A stretch of DNA of 64,000 nt from CAZSSM01 sp964609385 (GCA_964609385.1 CAZSSM010000032.1:6189-70188), one strand, 5' to 3'; positions 1 through 11,500 are shown, numbered from the stretch's first letter. Notes: generated by a model from the letters alone, not told the origin. Program-made: numbers and translations.

Positions 1-1232
1 TCGAGTCACCTGAGGGCCGACGCGTCGCCGACAAGCCCGAATCGGCTACCGTCCGCCTGGAAGCGCGCCATGTTGCCGGGATGCTCCAGGTCAGCCTCAG
101 CGACGACGGGCGCGGTCTCGACACCGAGGCGATTCGTCGACGCGTCGTCCAACGCGGCTTGGTCCAGGAGGCCGTCGCCGAGCGGCTCGTCGAGCATGAG
201 CTGTTGGAGTTCCTGTTCCTTCCCGGCTTTTCGACTCGGGATCAGGTCACTCCGGTTTCCGGGCGTGGGGTTGGTCTCGATGTGGTCCGGACCATGGTCC
301 AGACCGTCGGCGGTACGATCCGGGTGAGCACGACCTTGGGGCGTGGGACGACCTTCAGCCTGCTCCTGCCGATCACGCGGTCGGTCATCCGTGCGCTACT
401 GGTCGAGGTCTCCGGCGAGCCGTATGCCTTTCCTCTCTCTCGACTGGACCACGTCCTGGAAGTCGAACCGGATCAGATCGAGTACGTCGAGGGGCGACCG
501 GTTTTGGCCTACGATGATCAGACCTTGGGGATCGTGCCGGCCTGGGAGGTCTTAGGCCGATCCACCCCGCCATCGCCAGACCAGCGCTGTCCGGTGGTCG
601 TGGTCAGCGATCGCGGGTCCTGCTACGGGGTGATCGTCGATCGGATCGCCGGCGAACTCGACTTGGACATCCGCCCGCTCGACCGACGCTTGGGGCGCGT
701 GGCCGACATCCAAGGAGCCTCGATCCTGCCCGACGGCCGGCCGATCCTGATCCTCGATGTTGAGGATCTGGTCCGTTCGGTGGACAATCTGATGCACGAT
801 CGTCGCCCCCAGATCACCTCAGCCACCTCGAAATCGAGGGATCGGGACAAAACCCGACGGATCCTGGTCGTCGACGACTCGATCACGGTCCGCGAACTGG
901 AGCGGCAGCTCCTGGAATCGCGCGGCTTTGAGGTCGATGTGGCCGTCGACGGGATGGATGGCTGGGACGCGGTCCGTCAACGGTCCTATGATTTGGTTGT
1001 CAGCGACATTGACATGCCGCGCATGGACGGCATCGAACTGGTTACCCGGATCAAGGCCGATCCCGATCTGGCCGCGATCCCCGTGGTGATCGTCTCGTAC
1101 AAAGATCGTCAGGAGGATCGGGTCCGCGGCCTGGAGGCCGGAGCCAGTTTCTATTTGACCAAGAGCAGCTTTCACGACCAAACGTTTCTCGAATCGATCC
1201 AGGACCTGATCGGGGACGGGGACCACCCATGA
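1..1232 (+). CDS. Hybrid chemotaxis histidine kinase CheA-REC (WspE-like), 5' end outside window
   Basis: The frame is open from the first bases (reading frame starts at base 3), so the start lies upstream; 409 residues are visible. They hold the end of the HATPase domain (SDDGRGLD, then GRGVGLDVV and GRGTTFSLLLP), a CheW-like docking domain from about residue 117 to 245, and a C-terminal receiver from about 283. The receiver keeps the phosphoacceptor Asp in VVSDIDMPRMDG and the Lys in YLTKSSF. Known family role: autophosphorylation on an Hpt domain (not in view) and phosphotransfer to receivers and CheB. The receiver end (VVIVSYKDR, RGLEAGASFYLTKSSFHD) closely resembles WspE of Pseudomonas, and the next two genes match WspF and the WspR receiver, so this is a Wsp-type (alternative function) system, not a flagellar one. 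The stop overlaps the CheB start by 4 bases. Confidence 0.93.
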   Translation, partial: ESPEGRRVADKPESATVRLEARHVAGMLQVSLSDDGRGLDTEAIRRRVVQRGLVQEAVAERLVEHELLEFLFLPGFSTRDQVTPVSGRGVGLDVVRTMVQTVGGTIRVSTTLGRGTTFSLLLPITRSVIRALLVEVSGEPYAFPLSRLDHVLEVEPDQIEYVEGRPVLAYDDQTLGIVPAWEVLGRSTPPSPDQRCPVVVVSDRGSCYGVIVDRIAGELDLDIRPLDRRLGRVADIQGASILPDGRPILILDVEDLVRSVDNLMHDRRPQITSATSKSRDRDKTRRILVVDDSITVRELERQLLESRGFEVDVAVDGMDGWDAVRQRSYDLVVSDIDMPRMDGIELVTRIKADPDLAAIPVVIVSYKDRQEDRVRGLEAGASFYLTKSSFHDQTFLESIQDLIGDGDHP

Positions 1233-2239
1233 GGATCGCGATCGTCAACGACTTGGCCTCGGTCCGCGAACTCCTCCGACGCATCGTCGTGGAGGTGGCC
1301 GGGCATGAGGTGGCCTGGCTGGCCCGCGATGGAGAAGAGGCCGTCGAACGCGCTGCTGAGGATGTGCCCGACCTGATCTTAATGGATCTGATCATGCCGA
1401 AGATGGATGGCGTCGAGGCGATCCGGCTGATCATGGAGAGCCATCCCTGTGCGATCCTCGCGGTAACCGCCTCAATCAGCTCCAACCTAGACAAGGTCTA
1501 CGAGGCGATGGGCCACGGCGCTCTGGATGCCATCGACACACCGACCTTGGCCAGCCGAGACCACTATCAAGGCGCCGAGGCCTTGCTGGACAAGATCATC
1601 TCGGTCGAACGCCTCTTAGGCGCGCCCTGCCGCGTGGCGACCGGTTTGACCGGGCTGAACACCCGGCCGCTCGCCTTGATTGGCTCGTCGACCGGCGGTC
1701 CCAAAGCGCTTCAGGAGATCGTCTCGAACTGGCCGGCCGAGGCGCCTTGCCTGGTCATCGCCCAGCACGTCGATCCGGCCTTCGCTCAAGGCCTCTCGAA
1801 ATGGCTCTCGGAGGCCGCCGAGCGGCCCGTCGATTTGATCGATCCAGGCATGGAGCCTGAGCCGTCACGGATCCTGGTCGCGCGCACCGACCGCCACCTG
1901 GTCCTTGACGAAGACGGTCGGCTCAACTATCAGGACGAGCCGCACAACTCGTTCTATCACCCCTCCATCGACGTCTTTTTCAAGTCGGTCAGCCGTCGAT
2001 GGTCCACGCCCGGCGTCGCGACGATCCTGACCGGCATGGGCCACGATGGTGCCGAGGGACTCTGGGCCCTCAAACAGGCCGGTTGGCACACCTTCGCTCA
2101 GGACCGCGACTCCTGCGTCGTCTGGGGCATGCCTAAAGCCGCCGTCGAACTGGGCGCTGTCGATCAGGAGCTTCCCCCCATAGCATTGGCTGAAGCGATG
2201 ATCCAAAACGTGGCTGGGTCTCGCAGTGATTATGTTTGA
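1229..2239 (+). CDS. cheB: Chemotaxis response regulator glutamate methylesterase CheB (WspF-like)
   Basis: A 336-residue protein with an N-terminal receiver (phosphoacceptor Asp53 in LILMDLIMPKMDG) and a C-terminal methylesterase domain. The catalytic triad is readable: Ser154 in GSSTGGPKA, His180 in IAQHVDPAF, Asp273 in TGMGHDGAEGL. The family removes methyl groups from glutamates of methyl-accepting chemoreceptors and deamidates glutamines; phosphorylation by CheA activates it and gives adaptation. The start overlaps the end of cheA (ATGA), so the two are translationally coupled. Length matches the usual CheB/WspF. The receptor, CheW and CheR genes are not in view and would be expected upstream. 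Confidence 0.95.
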   Translation: MRIAIVNDLASVRELLRRIVVEVAGHEVAWLARDGEEAVERAAEDVPDLILMDLIMPKMDGVEAIRLIMESHPCAILAVTASISSNLDKVYEAMGHGALDAIDTPTLASRDHYQGAEALLDKIISVERLLGAPCRVATGLTGLNTRPLALIGSSTGGPKALQEIVSNWPAEAPCLVIAQHVDPAFAQGLSKWLSEAAERPVDLIDPGMEPEPSRILVARTDRHLVLDEDGRLNYQDEPHNSFYHPSIDVFFKSVSRRWSTPGVATILTGMGHDGAEGLWALKQAGWHTFAQDRDSCVVWGMPKAAVELGAVDQELPPIALAEAMIQNVAGSRSDYV

Positions 2240-2453
2240 TCGTCAATAACATCTTCGCTTGGTTCATCCCGAGGCGGGTTCGTTGCCGACCGTCGCTGGG
2301 AAGGACGTATGGTTCATTGACCGTATGGAAGGCCGTTCGGGAATCCCGTCGGGGACTCAGACGCGATAGGATGGGGCACGTCGCCGATGCGTCGGGACGC
2401 CTCGGCGCGCCCGGATAGCGACCGTCCCCCTGTCCCGTCCGAGATCGACGATC

Positions 2454-3629
2454 ATGGCCACTACGACTCCCAGCCCGACCGAAGCGCCGGTGACGGTCCT
2501 GCTCATCGACGACCAGGCGCTTATCGGTGAGGCGGTCCGGCGGATGCTCGGCGACCAGCCCGAGATCACCTACCACTTTTGCCAAAACCCAACCGAGGCG
2601 ATCGCGCGCGCTGATCTGGTTCAGCCCACCGTCATCCTCCAGGACCTGGTCATGCCCGAGATCGACGGCTTGGAGATGGTCCGTCGGTTCCGCCAGCACG
2701 AGCCGACCCGGGACGTCCCCTTGATCGTCCTCTCTAGCCGCGAGGAAGCCAAGACCAAGGCCGAAGCCTTCGCCCTGGGCGCCAATGACTACCTGGTCAA
2801 GCTGCCCGAGGCGATCGAGCTGGTCGCCCGAATCCGCTATCACTCGCAGGGCTACACTCGGCTCCTGCAGCGCAACGCCGCCTACCGTCAACTCCAGGAG
2901 GACGTCGCGCAGGCAGCGCGCTACGTCCAGTCACTGCTGCCCGAGCCGATCGCTGAGTCCCCAATTCAGACCGACTGGACGTTCATCCCCTCGGCCGCAT
3001 TGGGAGGCGACACCTTCGGCTATCACTTCCTCGACGACGATCGGTTCGCCTTCTATCTGGTCGATGTGGTCGGCCACGGTGTCGGCGCGGCGTTGCTCTC
3101 GGTCTCGGTGCTCAACGCGATCCGAAGCCGATCGTTGCCCTCGACCGATTTCCGCGATCCCGGGCAGGTGATCGCCGCATTGAACCGGACCTTTCAAATG
3201 GCGCAGCAGGGCGACAAATATTTCACGGCCTGGTACGGGGTCTACGATCGCTCGTCTCGCCGGATCCGCTATTCCGGGGGCGGCCATCCGCCAGCGATCC
3301 TGGTGCCCGGACCCGGTAGCGGATCGACCGATCCGATCCTCCTGGAAGCCGATGGGCCGATGGTCGGCGCCTTTGAGGACCTCGACTACGGATCGGCCGA
3401 GATCGATATTGTGCCCGGTTCGCGAATCTACCTTTTCAGCGACGGGGTCTACGAGGTCGCCGACCGCCAAGGCACCATGTGGCCCTTCTCCCAGTTCGTC
3501 AAGGTCCTGGTCGGGCTCAAACATGACGACGGCGGCGAGCTGACCCGACTGGTCGATCACGTCCGCCAATTCACCGGCGCACACGATTTCGAGGACGACT
3601 ATTCAATCTTATCTGCCCGATTCTCTTGA
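2454..3629 (+). CDS. WspR-like receiver fused to a SpoIIE/RsbU-type PP2C phosphatase
   Basis: A 391-residue response regulator. Residues 12-130 form a receiver with Asp64 (ILQDLVMPEIDG) and Lys116 (NDYLVKLPEAIELVARIRYH); the stretch DDQALIGEAVRRML and the region around Lys116 are nearly the WspR receiver of Pseudomonas. A helical linker (about 131-165) leads to a PPM phosphatase domain with metal-binding Asp186 (LGGDTFGYHF) and Asp204 (VDVVGHGVGAALLS), then LFSDGVYE and DDYSIL. WspR itself carries a GGDEF diguanylate cyclase here. Inference: the chemosensory array controls dephosphorylation of an anti-sigma-factor antagonist (partner switching) rather than c-di-GMP synthesis. It lies 214 bases after cheB on the same strand; I see no convincing promoter in the gap, so it is probably co-transcribed. 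Confidence 0.92.
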   Translation: MATTTPSPTEAPVTVLLIDDQALIGEAVRRMLGDQPEITYHFCQNPTEAIARADLVQPTVILQDLVMPEIDGLEMVRRFRQHEPTRDVPLIVLSSREEAKTKAEAFALGANDYLVKLPEAIELVARIRYHSQGYTRLLQRNAAYRQLQEDVAQAARYVQSLLPEPIAESPIQTDWTFIPSAALGGDTFGYHFLDDDRFAFYLVDVVGHGVGAALLSVSVLNAIRSRSLPSTDFRDPGQVIAALNRTFQMAQQGDKYFTAWYGVYDRSSRRIRYSGGGHPPAILVPGPGSGSTDPILLEADGPMVGAFEDLDYGSAEIDIVPGSRIYLFSDGVYEVADRQGTMWPFSQFVKVLVGLKHDDGGELTRLVDHVRQFTGAHDFEDDYSILSARFS

Positions 3630-3676
3630 GGTTGCCGATTTTTCTGGTTCTTCCCGCTGCGCGATTTGGCGTCCGA

Positions 3677-3705
3677 TTGAGTTGCCCGATGGTCCCTCGT
3701 AGAAT
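3677..3705 (+). promoter_or_regulatory. Sigma-70-like promoter for the 3828 gene
   Basis: TTGAGT at 3677-3682 and TAGAAT at 3700-3705 are separated by exactly 17 bases. A transcript would start near 3712 and carry a leader of about 115 bases before the start codon at 3828. It lies just after the phosphatase gene, so the secreted-protein gene probably forms a separate transcription unit. Confidence 0.5.
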
Positions 3706-3827
3706 CGGGTTCACTCGACTTGGATGGCCCACGTCCCAATCTCGGACGATCGTGTGGCACGTCTTCCATCGAAGTCCTCTCATCCCTCCATCTCAGCCGA
3801 TCGAACATGCCCCTCTGGAGATCAATA

Positions 3828-5315
3828 ATGCGTCGCTTGATGCTGGCTTGGATCCTCTCGATCGTCGCCGCGGTCAATGCCTCAGCCGCTGACGAATCGG
3901 CCGTCCGCAATCTGCTCCGCTACATCCCCAGTTCCACCAACACACTGCTGGTCTACGATGTCGCGGCGATCCTGGAATCGCCGATCGCTAAGGCGGAGAA
4001 CTGGGCCGAAGAGATGAGGAACGCCTCTGCCCGAGGCCTCGCACTCTCAACGGAAACCGAGCTGTTGGTCGTCGGGACCGAACTGGGCGACTCTTGGTCG
4101 GCCGAGGCGATCTACGGTGTCTCCCAGATCAAGACGGATTTCAGTCCCGAGATCCTCGCCCGCGCTGAGCGTGGATATACCGAAACGATTGCCGATACTG
4201 AAGCGATCTGGACCCCACGCAACACCTACTTCCTGAAGCTTGACGAGAAGATCTTGGGAGCTTACTACCCCGAGGATCGCCAAGGTGTCTCGCGTTGGCT
4301 CCGATCGGTTAGTCGCCTCCCGAACATCTCGCCCTTCCTGCAGCGGGCCGCCTACCGCGTGGCGGGGGATCAGGCCGAGAGTCAGATCGTCCTGGCCATC
4401 GATGTCCTCGATGCCCTCTCGCCGATCCAACTGGAAGAAAAGCTCGCCGTCCTCGACTTCGTCAAGGACGCAGGAATCGATCAAGCTGCTGCCGCCCGTG
4501 CACTCGCCTCGGCCGTCGGGATCACCCTGACCGTCGAACTGACGGACAAGGCTTATGGGATCCTCGAAGTCGAGCACAGCGAGGATGTCACCGTCCTCGC
4601 GCCGATCGCCAAGCAACTCGCCCTCCACGCCTTGGAAGTCAATGGGCTGTATGTGGCCGACCTTGAGAACTGGGAAGCCGGCGTCGTCGGCAAGCAGTTC
4701 ATCTTCGAAGGGGAACTGAGCGAGGTCGGACTGAAGCTGATCTCCAGCTTCGTTACGGTCCCCACAGCCACCCTCGATGAGGAATCCGCTCAGGGCAACG
4801 TACCCATCGATCAGGTTGACCCACAGATCGTGGCTAAGGCTACCCAAGAATATTATCAATCGATGCGAGCTGTCGCGCAAGAATTCTATGACATGAAGCC
4901 TAAGATCAAGAATCGGCCGCTCTCCTCGCAGGGGATCTGGCTGGGCAAATTCGCTACCAAGATTGACCAACTCCCGGTCCTTAACGTCGACCCCGAGATG
5001 CTCGATTTCGGCCGCGTCGTCACCGCTGCGCTCCGCGACGCCTCGGCCGCCTTCCGTAACGTCAAGCTCCGGACCCAATACCGAGCCAGCAGCGGGAACT
5101 ACGGCTACTACGGCTCCGGCAACAGCTACGGATACGGCTATGGCTACGGCGGATACAGCGGTTGGCAAAACAACGTCCAGTCGCGGATGAAGAACACCAT
5201 CCGCCAGGAATCGACCTCGGCCACCTTCTACGTCAACGGTCAACTCGATCAACTCAAAAACCTCAACACCGAGATCCGACAGCGGATGACTCAGAAGTAC
5301 GGGATCGAATTCTGA
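3828..5315 (+). CDS. Secreted protein of unknown function with a Gly/Tyr-rich C-terminal stretch
   Basis: A 495-residue product. I chose the ATG at 3828 because GGAG sits 7 bases upstream and the protein then begins with a clear signal peptide (MRRLMLAWILSIVAAVNASA, cleavage near ASA-ADES). The mature part has no motif I recognise; it starts with RYIPSSTNTLLVYDV and is a mix of helices and strands with few cysteines. Near the C-terminus is a low-complexity Gly/Tyr segment (YGYYGSGNSYGYGYGYGGY) before a basic helical end. Likely periplasmic or cell-surface. An in-frame ATG at 3807 and the longer frame from 3720 are possible but lack the ribosome site. It is convergent with the giant membrane gene. 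Confidence 0.8.
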   Translation: MRRLMLAWILSIVAAVNASAADESAVRNLLRYIPSSTNTLLVYDVAAILESPIAKAENWAEEMRNASARGLALSTETELLVVGTELGDSWSAEAIYGVSQIKTDFSPEILARAERGYTETIADTEAIWTPRNTYFLKLDEKILGAYYPEDRQGVSRWLRSVSRLPNISPFLQRAAYRVAGDQAESQIVLAIDVLDALSPIQLEEKLAVLDFVKDAGIDQAAAARALASAVGITLTVELTDKAYGILEVEHSEDVTVLAPIAKQLALHALEVNGLYVADLENWEAGVVGKQFIFEGELSEVGLKLISSFVTVPTATLDEESAQGNVPIDQVDPQIVAKATQEYYQSMRAVAQEFYDMKPKIKNRPLSSQGIWLGKFATKIDQLPVLNVDPEMLDFGRVVTAALRDASAAFRNVKLRTQYRASSGNYGYYGSGNSYGYGYGYGGYSGWQNNVQSRMKNTIRQESTSATFYVNGQLDQLKNLNTEIRQRMTQKYGIEF

Positions 5316-5401
5316 GGGAATAGATAGCTAACGACCTGTTTGATCTCGATAACTTGTTTCGACCCAACGCGCAGGTCAAACGAAGAGTTTCTCCCCCCTC
5401 A

Positions 5402-5431
5402 GCCAGCGCAATATCTTAGGATCGCGCTGGC
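5402..5431. terminator. Hairpin between convergent genes, possible bidirectional terminator
   Basis: GCCAGCGC at 5402-5409 pairs perfectly with GCGCTGGC at 5424-5431 over a 14-base loop. It lies between the ends of two convergent genes (5315 and 5536). No T-run follows on either strand, so it is at best a weak or factor-assisted terminator. Confidence 0.3.
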
Positions 5432-5535
5432 AGAGGGAGGCATTGGTGACTCGGCCCCTCTCACCCGTCATTGAGGGTGAGGACAATATAGGCACGGCCG
5501 GATACCCGGCGACTCCTGATTCGACGGGATCGAGG

Positions 5536-8500
5536 TCACTCCCACTGACGGATTTGGGCCAGCGATCGCTTGAGCCGGACGAGCAGTCTGTACTTCTCGC
5601 TCAAAGCGACGAACAGGACAAGGCTCAAGCCGAGCCCGAGCATGATCGCCCATCGAGCCACGGCATTGTCGAGACCGGCACGGGTCGCCTGGTAGCCGAC
5701 GTCGATCAAGAACGTGACGAATCCCAAGACCAGGAAGACCTGGCTCCGGATCGTTATGCCTACGCCGATGGCCACCAGCGAGGCGACCAGGACCAACGCC
5801 CACGAGAGCAGGTCGGCCGTCCGCCAGATCGGGATCGACAGGCTGGTCAGGATCAACACAAGGCCCAGGGTCCGTAGGATGTTCAAGCCCGACCGACCGA
5901 GTTCGCGTCGTGCCGTCTCCGCGAACAGGAGGGTCGACAGACCGATCGGCAACACGTAGAAGCCCGGCTGTTCGACCAAGCTCCAACCGACGCGGAACCA
6001 GACCATCGCTAAGAGTCCATTAAAGATCAAGCCCGCCAAGTAGCCCAATCCACGCCAGCCGCTCCTCGACGCCAAAGCAGCGTAGAGCAGCGTCACGGCG
6101 ATGCTGGTTAGGATCATCGTGTCGGAGGCCCACCCGGATCGGAACGTCGCCGAGAGGCTCAGCACTGGCAACACCAACGCGCCCGCAAAGCTGGAACGCA
6201 CCATGGCCTTTCGTCCCGGCCGATCCGAACTTCCGGGACCGCGTTCTCCCAGCCCCTCGGCAATCCCCAGATCGATCAGCGCCAGGCCGAACAACGCGAT
6301 CGCGTCCCAGGACGCCTGTGCGGGGAATCCCAGTCGGCCCGTCAGGTAAGCGCCCAGCACACACGCCTGAGCGAGATAACCATGCCAGACGACCCCATGA
6401 CGGACCGCACCTCGGAAAAGGACCGAGGCCAGACCAATCAGCACGCCCGTATCCAACAGAGCGGACTCGGGAGCGACCGTTCCCCTCGACACGTCATGAG
6501 TCAGGCCCCAACCGACGCAAACGGCCACCAGCAGGGCCAACCAAAGCTGCGAACGCTCTAGAGCGTCATGGACTTCGGCCCACCTTTCACGACCCGACAG
6601 CAGCTCGGCCAGTCCGGCTTGGGCGATCGTCAAACCGAGCAGGCCCAGACTGATGACCAAGCCAGTGGCTGGTGGGCTCGCGATCCCCAACGATTCGGGG
6701 ATAACCCAAGCCAGGGTGGTGATCGTCAACACAGCGGCGATCGTCGAGGCGACGACCGCTCCACGCCGACGTTGGGCGATCGTCAACGCTGCCAGCGCAG
6801 TCGCGATCGTCCCGAATTTCCAGGTCAGTCCGAGGGTCAACGCGTACGGTCCCATCACCAGGCCGAGTCCTGACAAGACGACCGCGTCGAAGATCAGGCC
6901 GTCCGCGTATTGTCGCAATCGCGCACCGTCGATCGCTCCGGAGCCAAACGGCAAGGTCAAAGCCGTCTCCGACGATCGACCGCTCAGGCCGATTGCAAAC
7001 AGCGCGGCGATGAGCCCAAGAGTCGAGGTGACTGTGGGGATCGGCTGGGTTGCTCCCCAACCGGATACCCCAATCCAGGGTGCGGGGTCGACCAGCGTCC
7101 AGACTACGATGGCTGCGAGGATCAGGCCAATCACGCCGGAACGCACCCCGTCGGGAAAGATCGGCATCCGGACGCTCGCAACCGTCAGGACGATCAATGT
7201 CGACGTCAAGGTCCACCAACCCGAGTGGTCGATCGCCGAGACGACGGACGGGACGATTGCTCCGAGGCTGTCGGCCGTTGTCAACGCGACCAGGATCAAC
7301 GCTGACAGCAATGACAGTGTTGAGAGACCCCTCGACCAATCTCCGATCGCGCTGCGGGTCCAGGGGAACTGCCAGCCGAGCCCCTCCAGGATCCGACGTG
7401 GTCGATCGAGCCATGGTCGCAACTCAAACCAACCCCAACCCAAGAGAATCAGCATCAGCGGGACATGCGAGATCGTCGGGAGCCAGCGATCGACCAGCGC
7501 GATCACACCGAAGCTGGACAAGCCAAACGCGACGTCGATCCAGCCCCGGAACGGCAACCAACGGACCACTGCCGCGAGGATGACCGCGGCGCTCAGCGGG
7601 ATCCCTGGGGCGCGTGACCAGATCTCGTCGGTCGCCACGATTGAACCGATATGGTTGACGAGACCGAGGACAATCAGGACAGCGCAGGCGATCCACCATG
7701 GGCGTTGATAGGCCAATTCGACGAGCCCGAGGCGACGGCAGACCGGCACACGGACTGCATCGACGAGCGCCGCGACCAGCCACCAGAGCGCGGCTAGCCC
7801 CATCAAGGTCATCGAGGCGATCCGACCGGTCGGGTCGATCGAGTACGCCTCAATGAGCGCCGAGGTCGTCAGGATCGTCGCCACCGCGGCCATCCATCCG
7901 ATCGAAGGGAAGCTGATCGTCAACAAGAGGACCGGCACCGCCGTCAATGCCAACGCCAACGACCACGTGGCGTTCAACGGCAGGCTCAGCCCGATCAAGC
8001 AGATCACGGCGTGCTCCCAGGGCCGCGACAACCGGGGGCGGATCGACTCGGGGAGGAACCGGTTCGAGACGCGCCCAATGATCCAGAACCCGGTCGCTAG
8101 CCCCGTGGCCAAGAGTCCGAGCGTCGAGACGTGCCCTTCCTGTCCGTCACCGATCCAGAACAGAGTCACATAGGCCGCAATGACCAGTTGCGCCGAGGCA
8201 AGGTAGGTTGTCGACGACCGTCGCTGCCAGAGCGAGGCGGCCAAGTAGAACGCGGTCAGGACCAGCATCACCGGCATCAGGATCGGATAGCTATCGAGAG
8301 AGATCGAGGCGGACCACAACACCTGCAACGAACCGATCACCGCCAGATACATACAGGCCGCGCGCCAAGTGTTGGCCAGAGGCAACGCACCCAAACGTCG
8401 CGCGAGCCGGCCTCCCCCTAGGAGTAGGAAGGCGGTCAACGCCGACGCGCCGGCCAGAACAGCGATTTGATCGGCGGAGGACAAGGGAGACGGTCGGCTG

Positions 8501-11500
8501 TAGGATTCCCAAGCCCAGAGCGCCAGGAATTGACCGCTTAGCCATGCTAAGCCGGCCGCGACCACTGCCCCCATTCTCGGGTGTTCCCAACGCGTCAGTC
8601 CAAGGGCGACCGATGCACCAAGTGCTAGGACACCACCATATGAGGCCAGGCCGAGCGAGCCTTGGGCGGTCCACGGCCAGAGCAGGCCCACCACGAGACC
8701 AATCCATCCAACAACTTCCGTTGCGTACAGCCAACAGGCAACCGGCTTGTCGGACGATCGCCTCCGTAACGCTTCACCGAGTCCCAGCCAAGCCCACGCC
8801 ACCATCAAGGTCGTGATCCCAAAGCTCCACGCCACCCCATCGACCGTCCCGAGCTGGACCGCCACCACGCACAAGATCGCGGACGTGAGACCGGCCATCG
8901 CCATCCCAGCGATCGGGGCGGACGGCCGATGTCGGTTCGCTCCGATCCAGGTCAACCCGACCAATGCGAACGGGCCGATCAACCCTCCAGGTTCTCGAAA
9001 GCCGTCCCACAAGCTGAAGAGCGAGCTGACCAACACGACCAAGATCGGAACGACAATCATCCCGTGGACGAGATGGCGTGCGAGACCTTGAGCGGGATCC
9101 GCGAGACCTCGACGACGGAGGATCTCTACAGCCAACCAGAGCAGGGGGCCGGTCGCCGAGAGCGCGAAGGCGACATCGATCGGAAGGAGCGTCGACGAAC
9201 TCCAACCCAGGACTGGACCACTGGCCAGCATGCCAGCGGTCAGCCCGAAGACCCACGAGGCGACCGCCCAACCGGCCAGGGGCTCGTACCTCGTGCGATA
9301 TCGAGTCCCCATGGCGAAGACTGTGCCCGCCGCCAGCCCGGTCGGCAGGATCGCGATCAGATTCGAGGGTTCCGGGACCCAAGGGGATCCCAAGAGCACC
9401 ACCATGATCGCTGCATGGACGATCGCCAACATCCCCGCGACAACGCCCACGTCGATCCGGATCTCGGGCTCGATAATCGGGATCAGCCCGAATCGTCGGG
9501 AGCTGGTCTCACGTCCGTCTCCCAACGATATCAAGGTGGTGAACGCGACGAGCGAGCCGAAGCAGGACAGCGCCGTCGAGAACCAGACATCGCTCACGAT
9601 TCGGGTCGTCAACGATTCGCCCAGCCCAGTCACCAAGGTTGCACCAATCACCAAGTACCCCAGCGCTGCGTAGGCCAGCGATTTCCTGGGAAATTCCTGG
9701 TAGAGGAGCAGCGCGAGGATCGCCAGGCATCCCAGACTCGCCGAGGTCGTCCAGATCACCACCGGGTCCCAGATCAGACCGGCCACGATCAGACCGAACG
9801 CTCCGACTCCGGCCAAACGGATCATCCGCGCCAAGGATTGCCGATAGGGGTCGAGTTCCTCCGATCTTGGGATCAGTCGCAACCCGAACCAATACGCCAC
9901 GGCGATCCCGGCCACGCCCAAGGCACGCGATCCCAACGTCAGGTCGGCGATCAGGGTCCCGGCCAGCATCGCTGCGCCGATCCCGGACCCGCTGGCCAGC
10001 ACGACCAGCCAGGGTCTTCGGAACGACCAGGCCATCACTCCCAAGGCGACGGCGTAGCCGGCCAACCCGATCGCGCCGGCCAGCGGTTCGATCGCAGAGA
10101 CGGCCGACCCGACCACGCTCAACGTCAAGGCCATCGGCAGCAGGTGATTGGCCAGCCGGGCGTCCCCCCATTGAGAGCGGATCCACCAAGCCGTGACCAT
10201 TAACAGGGTGACGATCGGCAGCCCGGCCCAGCCGAGGAACGCGGGCGGCAACGCCGATCCGTAGCCGAAGAGTTCGGCCAACGACGTGCTCAAGAGGCCC
10301 GACCACGGCTGGGTCGCCTCCCAGACGGCCATACCGAGCACGCCCGAGGCCGCCATCGTGCTGTAGAGCAACGCCGGATGACGCCAGATCTGCAATGCCT
10401 GTACATAAACTGCTATGACCAAGCTTGCGGTCAGACCCGTGTTGAGCGCCGCCAGCGAAGGAACGCTGTCGAGCGGACGGACGACGGCCAAGGTCAGGGC
10501 CAACGCCGCGAGGACGTAGCTGCCGATTCGCATTCCGATCACGACTCGACCACCGGCGACCTTCGAGATCGCGCCGGTTGTCATCAAGGCCGCGCAGGCT
10601 CCCAGGGCTGTCGGCAAGGCGAACCAGAGCGGCGCCATCATCGGGATCAGCATGCTGATCCGAACGGTCGTCCAAAGGTGGGCAAACGCCAAGACGCCCA
10701 AGCCGAAGCCCCAATCCCGCGCTGAGGGCGGTTCGGGACCGTCGTGCTCATCGAGTGGTTCGGACCATGCGGGTTTGCTCAGCCGCCGTGTCAACCAAGA
10801 TGTCGAGGCTAACAGCAACGCCGAAGAGCCCAGCAACGTTAGGACGCCATCGACTAAGGACCCCGTCGCCAGCCAAGGCGATGCCAGCATCAGGCTCCCT
10901 TGGGTGAGCAGGGCGAACGCGATCGGAACAGACGCCGGACTGGTCAGACGTCGACTCGTGACGGCTCCCAGACCTGCCAGGCCGATCCACGCCAAGCCGA
11001 CCAAAGCAACTCGGATCCCGAAGGGCTCCGGGCCGCTCAGCATCACCGAGGTCAGGGTGAAGTTCATCGGGATGAGCAACAGCGCCATCAGCAGGATGAT
11101 CCGCCCGGCCTGATCCGCCCCCCAACGCAGCAAGCCTCCGCCCAGCGAGGCGAACGCCATGCTGTAGACCAGCAACGTGAAACAGCGACCCGTCGTCGAT
11201 CCGAGCAACTCATCACCCAGCAGCAAGGCGGCGATCGCCGTCGAACTAACCAGCAAGAGGATCCCGCCCAGCAGCAGGATCATGCGCTGCCAATGCCTTT
11301 GCAGGACCGCGAACGCCGACTCGACCCAGCTCGGTCCGATCGCGACCGGCTCGGCAATCGCGACCGGTGTCGACGCCTCAACGGATTCCCGAACCTGTGT
11401 CGTCGAATCAACGAGTGGCCGAACAGTCACGGGTTTTGGTTGAGGAACGGGTGGAGGGGTTGTGACCGTCGGAGCCTCGCGCTGGAGTTGCTCGGCGATC

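Noticed and set aside
4047..5252. 401-codon minus-strand frame opposite the secreted protein
   Set aside because: It mirrors the codon bias of the true gene, which has a signal peptide, ribosome site and promoter.
6653..10203. Long plus-strand frames (351 and 424 codons) within the giant membrane gene
   Set aside because: Arg/Gln/Ser/Pro-rich composition typical of shadows; the minus frame is continuous and hydrophobic.
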